NCBI GenBank assembly: GCA_903882765.1
Contig: CAIRYE010000249.1
Coordinates: forward strand, 1 to 12,512
DNA length: 12,512 nt
Origin: an uncultured Anaerolineae bacterium
GTDB taxonomy: Bacteria; Chloroflexota; Anaerolineae; Anaerolineales; Villigracilaceae
Direction: 5' to 3'
Part shown: positions 1-7,044 of the stretch, one piece after another
Numbering within the stretch: position 1 is the first letter of the stretch
Layout of the letters: the number at the start of each line of letters is the position of its first letter
Translations under genes and position numbers: made by a program
The notes under the pieces: model-generated
Database searches by the model: none
The model's input: only the letters and a program-made list of their open reading frames with translations
Told to the model about the DNA's origin: nothing

Positions 1-750
1 AGGCTAAAGATCATTTCCAAGTGGGGAACCGGCATCGATTCGATCGACGCCGCTACCTGCGAACGTCTTGGCATTCGCGTTGGCCGCACGCTAAATGCTT
101 TTACCACACCCGTTTCTGATTCTGTTCTCGCCTATATGCTAGCCTTCTCACGCAAGCAGCCATGGATGGATAAGGCTATGAAGAGCGGAGAATGGAAAAA
201 GATCAGCGGTAAGACCTTGAGTGAACAAACTCTTGGCATCGTTGGTATTGGCAACATAGGCAAAGCTGTAACACGACGAGCACGCGCTTTTGGCATGAAG
301 GTGCTTGGAACCGATATTGTCGATATCGACCACGTTTTCATTTCTGAGAGCGGCATTGAAATGGTGTCGCTTCAAGACCTAATGCAACGCTCCGATTATA
401 TTTCGATCAACTGCGACCTCAATCCAACCTCATTCCACTTGATCAACGAAACAACCTTGGGCTTAGCAAAATCCAACGCCATTCTGATCAACACCGCCCG
501 CGGTCCAATCGTCCACGAAAAGGACCTTGTGCAAGCCCTGCAAACCAAAAAGATCGCCGGCGCAGCGTTGGATGTCTTTGAAGTAGAGCCGCTTCCGCAC
601 GACAGCCCATTATTATTGATGGACAACGTCATGCTAGCGCCACATAACACCAACTCCAGCCCTACCGCATGGGAACGTGTTCACATCAATACCATCAAGA
701 ACTTGTTCGATGGGCTTGAAATCCCTTACGGCGATCTGGAAGAAAGTTAA
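1..750 (+). CDS. D-isomer specific 2-hydroxyacid dehydrogenase (phosphoglycerate dehydrogenase-like), 5' partial
   Basis: The reading frame is open from the first base, so the N-terminus lies outside the window; 249 residues are visible. The protein is an NAD(P)-dependent oxidoreductase of the SerA/glycerate dehydrogenase family, interconverting a D-2-hydroxyacid and its 2-oxoacid in the cytoplasm. Counting from the first visible residue, the Rossmann glycine motif VGIGNIG is at 81-87. The three expected catalytic residues are present: Arg167 in NTARG, Glu196 in EVEP and His215 in APHN. The usual His of the 'vslH.PL' strand is Asn137 (SINCDL). The C-terminus ends soon after the lid helix, so there is no ACT regulatory domain as in many true SerA enzymes. 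It lies 6 bases before an SDR gene at the head of the visible polysaccharide operon. A role in making a sugar-acid or glycerate-type precursor is therefore more likely than serine synthesis (inference). Family assignment is secure; the substrate is unknown. Confidence 0.9.
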   Translation, partial: RLKIISKWGTGIDSIDAATCERLGIRVGRTLNAFTTPVSDSVLAYMLAFSRKQPWMDKAMKSGEWKKISGKTLSEQTLGIVGIGNIGKAVTRRARAFGMKVLGTDIVDIDHVFISESGIEMVSLQDLMQRSDYISINCDLNPTSFHLINETTLGLAKSNAILINTARGPIVHEKDLVQALQTKKIAGAALDVFEVEPLPHDSPLLLMDNVMLAPHNTNSSPTAWERVHINTIKNLFDGLEIPYGDLEES

Positions 751-756
751 CCAATT

Positions 757-1515
757 ATGCAAAACCGAAATGTTCTCATCACTGGCGCCGGCGGTGGTAT
801 TGGCCGTGCCACAGTAGCGTTGTTCGCGAAAAATGGCTGGCATGTCATAGGCGTAGACCGATATCCCTTTGGGGAGGGTTTCCCTGTTGACGGAAAATTT
901 ATCCAAGCCGATGTATCACGACCGGAAGAATTGGAGGCGTTGTTCGCGCAAGTTAGCGCTTCCACCACAATGCTCCACGCGCTAGTAAACAACGCCGCGG
1001 TGCAAGTAGCAAAACCGATCATTGAAACTACCATCGCTGAATGGGACGAAGTACTTGCTTCCAACCTGCGATCCGCCTTTATTTTCGCGAAATTAGCTTA
1101 TCCTTTGTTCAAAAAAGCCAACGGCGGCGCGATCGTCAATGTATCTTCGGTACATGCCGTGCAAACCTCTGCCAACATTGCCGCCTACGCGGCGAGCAAA
1201 GGCGGCTTATTAGCTCTAACACGAGCCGAAGCCATTGAATTTGCCCCCGATAATATCCGCGTGAACGCGATATTACCTGGCGCGGTAGATACCCCCATGC
1301 TGCGTGCCGGCCTTGGCCGCGGACACGTTGGCCATGGAGATATCGAATCACGGCTGGACAACCTCGCTAAGAAAACTGTCAATGGACGCATCGGCAAACC
1401 TTCAGAGATCGCATCCGCTATCTACTTTCTGGCAGATAACGACCAATCCTCCTTCATGACCGGCCAAGCCATGGTTGTGGATGGCGGCGCTACCGCTAGA
1501 TTGAGCACTGAATAA
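757..1515 (+). CDS. Short-chain dehydrogenase/reductase (SDR) family oxidoreductase
   Basis: A 252-residue classical SDR, the usual length for the family. It should catalyse NAD(P)(H)-dependent oxidation or reduction of a hydroxyl/carbonyl group in the cytoplasm. The cofactor motif TGAGGGIG is at residues 9-16, with Asp34 after the second strand (GVD), which favours NAD over NADP. The NNAA motif is at 78-81. The catalytic tetrad is visible as Asn103, Ser130/Ser131 (VSS), Tyr144 and Lys148 (YAASK). The PGAVDTP segment follows the active site, and a typical C-terminal GQAMVVDGG motif completes the fold. The ATG is 6 bases after the preceding stop, with a purine-rich GGAAGAAAG at an over-long distance upstream. 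Its position between a 2-hydroxyacid dehydrogenase and a CstII-like glycosyltransferase suggests it modifies a nucleotide-sugar or sugar-acid precursor of the surface polysaccharide (inference). The exact substrate cannot be read from sequence. Confidence 0.93.
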   Translation: MQNRNVLITGAGGGIGRATVALFAKNGWHVIGVDRYPFGEGFPVDGKFIQADVSRPEELEALFAQVSASTTMLHALVNNAAVQVAKPIIETTIAEWDEVLASNLRSAFIFAKLAYPLFKKANGGAIVNVSSVHAVQTSANIAAYAASKGGLLALTRAEAIEFAPDNIRVNAILPGAVDTPMLRAGLGRGHVGHGDIESRLDNLAKKTVNGRIGKPSEIASAIYFLADNDQSSFMTGQAMVVDGGATARLSTE

Positions 1516-1519
1516 ACCT

Positions 1520-2341
1520 ATGACCAAAAGCCTGAAAAGCTCCCCTCTTTGGCCATTCATCCGCAATACTTATATTGGATTGCGCGATCTGCCGCAATTG
1601 CCAGCCGCTTATTTGCATCCTTGGCGGGTAAACTCGATCCAACGATTGGGGCAGTATAAAGACCAATACAAAGGGAAACGGGCCTTCATCATTGGGAACG
1701 GCCCGAGCTTGAAGAACACAGACTTAAGCTTGCTTAAAAACGAGATCACCTTTGGAATGAACCGAATCTACTTAATGTTCCCTGAACTAGGTTTCAAAAC
1801 CACCTTTCTTTCGGTGGTTAATGACCTAGTGATCGAGCAAACCGCAAGCGATCTGGCAGCCTTAGATATTCCAAAATTCCTTACATGGCGTTCCCGCAAA
1901 CATTTTGAGCAACCCGGCATTAACCTAGACCCTGCTCTACTGCCAACTTTTCTTTATACCACCTACGACGCACCCAGCTTCTCCAAAGATGTGCGCGGCA
2001 GGGTATGGGAAAGCGCTACTGTTACCTACGTGACCATCCAATTGGCCTTCCATATGGGGTTTGATGAACTGATCTTGCTGGGGGTTGACCATAATTACAA
2101 CGCCATTGGTAAACCGAATACCACCGTAACTTCTGAAGGGGATGACCCCAACCACTTCTCCGCTAATTATTTTGGTAAAGGGTTCCGATGGCAATTGCCC
2201 GATCTGGAAACCTCCGAGATCGGTTATAAAATGGCACGGCAGGCGATCGAAAGCGCTGGCCGCAAGATCGTTGATGCCACGGTTGGTGGAAAGCTGCAGA
2301 TCTTCGAAAAAGTTGACTTCAACAGTACCATCAAATCGTGA
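1520..2341 (+). CDS. MptE-like/DUF115 family protein, candidate GT42-like glycosyltransferase
   Basis: A 273-residue protein starting 4 bases after the SDR stop; no clear Shine-Dalgarno sequence is seen. Residues 55-63 carry IIGNGPSL-type sequence (GNGPS at 59-63), followed by MNRIYL with Asn81, then LLGVDHNY at 187-194 and a DPNHFSANYFG segment with His212. The same order occurs in Campylobacter CstII sialyltransferase (family GT42): GNGPSL, an Asn in CNQFYF, CGID, then a catalytic His. It also occurs in proteins of Pfam family MptE-like/DUF115, the core of Maf flagellin glycosyltransferases. The automatic name '6-hydroxymethylpterin pyrophosphokinase' fits poorly in a polysaccharide locus. 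A role in transferring a CMP-activated acidic sugar, or another activated sugar, to the glycan is inferred. There are no membrane segments, so it is probably cytoplasmic. Its last 4 bases overlap the GTG start of the next gene. Family confidence is high, function moderate. Confidence 0.75.
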   Translation: MTKSLKSSPLWPFIRNTYIGLRDLPQLPAAYLHPWRVNSIQRLGQYKDQYKGKRAFIIGNGPSLKNTDLSLLKNEITFGMNRIYLMFPELGFKTTFLSVVNDLVIEQTASDLAALDIPKFLTWRSRKHFEQPGINLDPALLPTFLYTTYDAPSFSKDVRGRVWESATVTYVTIQLAFHMGFDELILLGVDHNYNAIGKPNTTVTSEGDDPNHFSANYFGKGFRWQLPDLETSEIGYKMARQAIESAGRKIVDATVGGKLQIFEKVDFNSTIKS

Positions 2342-3828
2342 ACAAAAAACCTTTCCATTTTCCTCAAATCGATTCCCGCCTCAGCTTCCTTCTGATCGCT
2401 TCGTTCTTGGTATTCGCCGGGCTATTCACGCGTTACACCAATTTATCGAACCCCTTATTGGATTTTCACCCCACCCGCCAGCTCTTTGGGGCTATTAAGG
2501 CGCGTGCTTATTATGTTCAGCAAGATCAAACCATTCCTGACTGGCAAAAAGAGATCGCTAGAAGGCAATTGCAAACCGAAGCGGTGATCGAACCACCGTT
2601 GATCGAATCTGCATCCGCCAAGCTGTACGCCTTGTATGGGGAAAACACCGCCTTTCCACGCGCAATTTCAGCGAGTTTTTGGCTTATCGGCGCGATCTTT
2701 CTTTATAAACTATCCAAAAATCTAACGCAGTCCTCCTTTGGTTCTTTGGTTGCTGTGGCATTCTATTTATTGTTGCCTTATGGCGTCTTAGCAAGCCGAG
2801 CCTTTCAACCCGACCCTTTGATGATCCTGTTATTGATCGTTTATTGGTGGGCATTTGAAAAGTGGTGCCGTCACGAAGGGTGGGCTTGGGCAGTTCTTGC
2901 CGGCCTCGCTGGTGGGTTCACAATTTTCGTAAAATTTACTTCTGTTTTTTTCATCGTGTTTGTTTCGCTCGGATTTCTGATCGCCAATGGCAAAACATTT
3001 CAGGCTCTTAAAAAAGCTCAGATGTGGCTGATCGTGGTCTTGGGGGTATTACCAGCGGGTATTTACTTTTATTATGGCTATTTTGTTGATCCATTTTTAG
3101 CGCAACAATTTAGTGATCGCTTTTTTATTGAGAAATGGATCGACCCCTACTTTTACCTGCGATGGCTTATCACTGCCGATAACGTTGTTCCCTTGCTGTT
3201 TGCGACGCTTGGGGTCACTGGAGCGTTCCTGTTAGCGGATTGCAAGAAGAAGATCTTATTTGCAAGCATGATAGCGGCGTACGTCCTTTTTGGGCTTACT
3301 TTTGCCCACCACATTTCTAGCCACGATTACTATAGCTTGCCGCTCATCCCTATCATTGCGCTTTTCCTTGGGCAGCTCGCTTCTAAAATATTCGCATCTT
3401 TAGGTATCGAAAAAAAAACCATTAACGGCGGAGTGCTGCTAGTCATTGCCCTTTCCGTATTTTTCGCAACAACATTACAAGTGGTAAATTTAAAAACGAA
3501 TAATTATCAGACCGAAAAAGCGATGTGGGAAGAAATTGGGCAGACCGTTGGACACCAACCCGGGTTGATCTCTCTCACAACCGATTACGGTTATCCGTTG
3601 GAATATTATGGTTGGCAAAACACAGAATTATGGCCGTCTTCTACCGAATACAAAAAGTTGGACAAGGTATTTTTGGAGTTAGCTGATCAAAAATCCTTTT
3701 TTCTCATCACCGATTTTAAAGAGCTGGCAAACCAACCAGAGCTTCTCGTGTACCTTCGCGAACGATTCCCGGTGATCCTTGAAAAGAACACCTTCATATT
3801 GTTTGACCTGACGAAACCGATCAAATGA
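2338..3828 (+). CDS. Membrane glycosyltransferase, GT-C fold (PMT/ArnT-like), module copy 1
   Basis: A 496-residue polytopic membrane protein with roughly ten hydrophobic segments, beginning with one at about 15-32. It resembles dolichyl/undecaprenyl-phosphate-sugar-dependent transferases (glycosyltransferase family 39/ArnT type), which move a sugar from a lipid carrier on the outer face of the membrane. The first outside loop carries DFHPTRQLF from Asp42, where family members have their essential acidic residue. EPPLIE (85-90) and GENTAFPR (101-108) match the family's 'P.l...l' and 'G.s..a.R' region. SRAFQPDPLM (153-162) and HISSHDYY (325-332) fit the 'mpDpl' and periplasmic 'H..Y' motifs. 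It starts at GTG within GTGA, overlapping the previous stop by 4 bases, and its own stop overlaps the next start. The C-terminal region (after about 385) is soluble. It is clearly paralogous to the gene at 4744. The transferred sugar is unknown. Confidence 0.85.
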   Translation: MNKKPFHFPQIDSRLSFLLIASFLVFAGLFTRYTNLSNPLLDFHPTRQLFGAIKARAYYVQQDQTIPDWQKEIARRQLQTEAVIEPPLIESASAKLYALYGENTAFPRAISASFWLIGAIFLYKLSKNLTQSSFGSLVAVAFYLLLPYGVLASRAFQPDPLMILLLIVYWWAFEKWCRHEGWAWAVLAGLAGGFTIFVKFTSVFFIVFVSLGFLIANGKTFQALKKAQMWLIVVLGVLPAGIYFYYGYFVDPFLAQQFSDRFFIEKWIDPYFYLRWLITADNVVPLLFATLGVTGAFLLADCKKKILFASMIAAYVLFGLTFAHHISSHDYYSLPLIPIIALFLGQLASKIFASLGIEKKTINGGVLLVIALSVFFATTLQVVNLKTNNYQTEKAMWEEIGQTVGHQPGLISLTTDYGYPLEYYGWQNTELWPSSTEYKKLDKVFLELADQKSFFLITDFKELANQPELLVYLRERFPVILEKNTFILFDLTKPIK

Positions 3829-4763
3829 GTATTTCTATCGTCACCCCCTCCTTTAATCAAGGCGCGTTTTTGGAACAGACAATACGCTCAGTGATCACCT
3901 CCACCACACTACCAGACGAGTATTTTGTCATCGATGGTGGGTCGACCGACCAGAGTGTTTCTATTATCGAGAAATATCAGGACAAGATCAGCGCATGGGT
4001 CAGCGAAAAAGACACTGGGCAAGCGAATGCCATCAACAAGGGTATGAAAATTGCCGCCAGCGAGCTGGTTGGCTGGCTAAACTCGGATGATGTCTATCTT
4101 CCACATACCCTCGAGCGCGTCCTGAAAGTCTTTGAGGAAAACCCAGATGTTGTATTGGTTTATGGCGATGTTCTTTCCATCGATGAACGTGGCGATACCA
4201 TCAATATTCAACGATTCAAGCAATACGAACTTGCGGATCTGATGGCATTCAATATCATCAGCCAACCCGCGGTCTTTTTTCGGCGAAAAGCGTTGGCAAA
4301 AGCCGGTTATCTGGATGAACAATACCATTATCTGCTCGATCATATCTTGTGGCTCAAGATCGCTCTCCAAGGGAAGATATACTACATCCCGCAGGTTTTG
4401 GCGGCCGCCCGGTACCACCCCCAAGCGAAAAACGTTGCCCACACCAGCGAGTTCGGGAAAGAAGCCTTTCATATCGTTGATTGGATGAAGGATTCAACCG
4501 AGTACAAAAACCTCTTTGCTCAAAACAAAAAAGCGATCCTCAGCGGCGCTCATCGCTTCAATGCGTACTACTTGCTTGAGGGTAACAATGTCATCCAAGC
4601 CCTAAATGCCTATTGGGAAGCTATAATAATTGATCCATCGGTCGCTTTGAAGGAGATACGCAGGATCGGCTTTGCCATCTTATCCTTATTAGGATTTCAT
4701 TCGATCAAAAATCTGTATAAGAAAATACGAAGAAAGAAATTTCATGACAACAAACTCAACTGA
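3825..4763 (+). CDS. Family 2 glycosyltransferase with C-terminal helical extension, module copy 1
   Basis: A 312-residue GT-A fold inverting transferase that moves a sugar from a nucleotide donor to a growing lipid-linked glycan on the cytoplasmic side. The N-terminus VTPSFNQ (6-12) begins the nucleotide-binding fold. DGGSTD at 37-42 and NSDD at 86-89 are the donor and metal-binding aspartates; a GQANAINKG helix lies between them. An FFRRKAL segment (about 150-157) and the following WLKIAL region shape the acceptor side. After about residue 230 there is an extra region with RFNAYYLLEGN and ALNAYWEAIIIDP, reading like one or two tetratricopeptide-type helices, then a basic tail with KKIRRKK. 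The paralogue at 6264 lacks this extension. The ATG overlaps the previous stop as ATGA, and the gene's 3' end overlaps the next gene by 20 bases. Donor and linkage are not predictable. Confidence 0.9.
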   Translation: MSISIVTPSFNQGAFLEQTIRSVITSTTLPDEYFVIDGGSTDQSVSIIEKYQDKISAWVSEKDTGQANAINKGMKIAASELVGWLNSDDVYLPHTLERVLKVFEENPDVVLVYGDVLSIDERGDTINIQRFKQYELADLMAFNIISQPAVFFRRKALAKAGYLDEQYHYLLDHILWLKIALQGKIYYIPQVLAAARYHPQAKNVAHTSEFGKEAFHIVDWMKDSTEYKNLFAQNKKAILSGAHRFNAYYLLEGNNVIQALNAYWEAIIIDPSVALKEIRRIGFAILSLLGFHSIKNLYKKIRRKKFHDNKLN

Positions 4764-6267
4764 GAATTTTGATTGGTATTTTGGGAAAAAGGCATCGATC
4801 TTTTTCACAGTGGTCATGCTATTTGTGTTAGGCATCGGCATCCGTCTGTATGACCTATCCGACCTCCCACTCGATTTTGCCCCAACCCGACAATTGTTCT
4901 CAGCCCTTAAAGCACGCGGTATGTATTACTCCATGTTGCCAGATGCAGCAACCAACGAACACGCCCAAATAGCGATTCGCCAGTGGCAAGCCACGCAGGT
5001 GATCGAACCCCCCATTATTGAACAACTCACCGCCTATACTTACCTCGTTCTGGGGGAAAATTTAGCGATTGCCCGATTGTATTCCATCTTCTTCTGGATC
5101 ATTGCCGGATTACCCGTACTGCTTCTCTCTCGAAAAATAGCGGGGTGGACAGGGGCGATTTTCGCGTTAGGTTTTTATTTCTTCCTGCCCTATGCCGCCA
5201 TAGCCAGCCGAGTTTTTCAGCCAGACCCGTTGATGGTGAGCTTGATCCTGTTCGGGGTTTGGTCTACCTACAGTTGGATCGAAACCAAGAATTGGAAATG
5301 GGCGATTGCCGCGGGTCTATTCAATGGTCTGGCATTGTTAGTAAAAAATGTATCGGTCTTCCCCATCTTTTTTAGTATCTTCGCCCTTCTTTTTGTAGAT
5401 GGAATCAAATTTCATGTGAAAAACCTCAAAACCTGGGCGGTTGCCGGCTTATCTGTACTGCCAACCGGAATTTACACCCTTTACGGTGTTTTCGCCGCCG
5501 GTTTCCTCGGCCAACAATTCGCCTTCCGCTTTTTTCCAGGTTTATGGCTCGACCCAGCTTTATACCTCAGGTGGAAGAACATGGTGGAAGGTGTTACTGG
5601 TTTCACCCCCTTTTTTGTTGCACTCCTTGGCGTACTCATAGTTACTGGTCCAGCCAAAAAATTATTGATAGGGTTATGGATCGGGTATGTCCTCTATGGG
5701 CTAACCTTTGCTTATCACATCAGCAGCCACGATTATTACCAACTATTCCTTATCCCCATCGTCGCTATCTCGCTCGCGCCGGTTGTGGAAATGTTCGCGG
5801 CAAATATCACGAAGAACAGCACGAATATTGTTCCAAAGATGTTTCTGGGGGTATTTCTTACAGCCCTGCTAGTTATTCAACTCTGGAATATCCGCGTTGA
5901 ATTGGCCCGTAATGAATACAGGTCAGATGTTGGCTACTGGTCAGCGATCGGTGAAAAACTTGGAAACCCCGGAACCGTTTTGACCATTTCGCAAGATTAT
6001 GGATACCGCTTGGCCTACTGGGGCTGGCAGGATGTGGAATCCTGGCTGGATGACGCAGAATTGAACCTACGAGCATTGGATGGCAGGAAGATCGACATCA
6101 CTGAGAAATTTGACGAAAAAGTTGCCGGAAAAAAGTATATTGTCGTCACCCAAATGAGTAAACTCGATGACCAACTGGAGATCAAGCAATTGATCCTGGA
6201 AAGGTACCCCGTTTTTGCCGAAGGCGACGGGTATGTGATCTATGATGTGGAGAACAAGAAAGAATGA
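4744..6267 (+). CDS. Membrane glycosyltransferase, GT-C fold (PMT/ArnT-like), module copy 2
   Basis: A 507-residue polytopic membrane protein, a diverged duplicate of the gene at 2338. It keeps the same landmarks at almost the same positions: first hydrophobic segment about 18-35, DFAPTRQLF from Asp44, EPPIIE at 88-93, GENLAIAR at 104-111, SRVFQPDPLM at 155-164 and HISSHDYY at 325-332. Like its relative it should take a sugar from a polyprenyl-phosphate carrier and add it on the extracytoplasmic face, perhaps as a side branch of the repeat unit. The chosen ATG at 4744 lies within the end of the upstream gene (20-base overlap), preceded by a purine-rich GAAGAAAGAAA stretch that may serve as a ribosome site. 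Its stop overlaps the next start as ATGA. Most divergence lies in the loops and in the C-terminal soluble part, so donor or acceptor specificity may differ from copy 1 (inference). Confidence 0.85.
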   Translation: MTTNSTENFDWYFGKKASIFFTVVMLFVLGIGIRLYDLSDLPLDFAPTRQLFSALKARGMYYSMLPDAATNEHAQIAIRQWQATQVIEPPIIEQLTAYTYLVLGENLAIARLYSIFFWIIAGLPVLLLSRKIAGWTGAIFALGFYFFLPYAAIASRVFQPDPLMVSLILFGVWSTYSWIETKNWKWAIAAGLFNGLALLVKNVSVFPIFFSIFALLFVDGIKFHVKNLKTWAVAGLSVLPTGIYTLYGVFAAGFLGQQFAFRFFPGLWLDPALYLRWKNMVEGVTGFTPFFVALLGVLIVTGPAKKLLIGLWIGYVLYGLTFAYHISSHDYYQLFLIPIVAISLAPVVEMFAANITKNSTNIVPKMFLGVFLTALLVIQLWNIRVELARNEYRSDVGYWSAIGEKLGNPGTVLTISQDYGYRLAYWGWQDVESWLDDAELNLRALDGRKIDITEKFDEKVAGKKYIVVTQMSKLDDQLEIKQLILERYPVFAEGDGYVIYDVENKKE

Positions 6268-7043
6268 ATACCCCGCGTGTCTCTATCGTTACCCCTTCCT
6301 TCAACCAAGCCCGCTTCATCGAAGCCACCATTCGCTCCGTTTTGGAGCAGGATCATCCCAACATTGAGTACATTATTATGGATGGCGGCTCTCTAGATGG
6401 ATCGGTGGATATTATCAAAAAATATGAGCAAAAACTATCTCACTGGGTTTCTGAACCGGACGATGGGCAAACCGATGCCTTAAATAAGGGTTTTGAAAAG
6501 GCAAACGGTGATATCTTTGCATGGATCAACTCTGACGATACCTATGAGCCGGGAGTTTTTAAAGAAGTAGTAGATTTTTTTGAAAAGAATCCTGAGGTAG
6601 GTTTGGTCTATGGCGATGCCAATTTTATTGATGTATCTGGCAACAAGATCGGTACCTTCCCATCCGCCCAAACGAATTATGCCAAACTGCGTACTGGGTA
6701 CGTTCATATCCCGCAACAATCCGCCTTTTTTAGAGCAGAGCTTTGGCGGAAGGTTGGACCTCTAGACCCTGACTTCTTCTTTGCCATGGATTATGACCTA
6801 TGGGTTCGCCTCGCAAAGGTGACCAAAATCGTGCATTTACCCGGCAAGGTATGGGCTAACTTTCGTTTGCATACCAACGCTAAGACCATCGCCGCGGACG
6901 ACCGCTGTTGGCCGGAAATGCTCAAAGTGCATTATCGTGATGGCGGCAGTTTCTTCGCGATGATCGTGGCAAAATATTACCTCCGAAAACTTCTCTCTCC
7001 GTTGATCGCCTGGAATCGGTCGAGAAAATTGAGTAAAAGCTAA
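6264..7043 (+). CDS. Family 2 glycosyltransferase, module copy 2
   Basis: A 259-residue GT-A fold glycosyltransferase. VTPSFNQ is at 9-15, DGGSLDGS at 40-47 and NSDD at 89-92. The GQTDALNKG helix and a VYGDANFID strand match the family that includes many capsule and O-antigen sugar transferases. The 'DGGS.DGS' form separates it from polyprenyl-phosphate mannose/glucose synthases, so it probably extends the lipid-linked glycan and does not feed the neighbouring GT-C enzyme with its carrier sugar. QQSAFFRAELW and MDYDLWVRLAK (the latter at about 174-184) correspond to the acceptor-site region. The C-terminal basic, partly hydrophobic tail (about 230-259) could touch the membrane. It is paralogous to the gene at 3825 but lacks that gene's helical extension. 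It starts in ATGA overlapping the previous stop; its stop is one base from the next start. Confidence 0.92.
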   Translation: MNTPRVSIVTPSFNQARFIEATIRSVLEQDHPNIEYIIMDGGSLDGSVDIIKKYEQKLSHWVSEPDDGQTDALNKGFEKANGDIFAWINSDDTYEPGVFKEVVDFFEKNPEVGLVYGDANFIDVSGNKIGTFPSAQTNYAKLRTGYVHIPQQSAFFRAELWRKVGPLDPDFFFAMDYDLWVRLAKVTKIVHLPGKVWANFRLHTNAKTIAADDRCWPEMLKVHYRDGGSFFAMIVAKYYLRKLLSPLIAWNRSRKLSKS

Positions 7044-7044
7044 T

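Noticed and set aside
1520..2341. Literal reading as a pterin pyrophosphokinase
   Set aside because: The family name comes from archaeal MptE. The gene lies inside a glycan operon and its motif order fits a GT42-like transferase better.
4077..4472. 131-codon minus-strand reading frame
   Set aside because: It is antisense to the well-supported GT2 gene and has no domain or start signal of its own.
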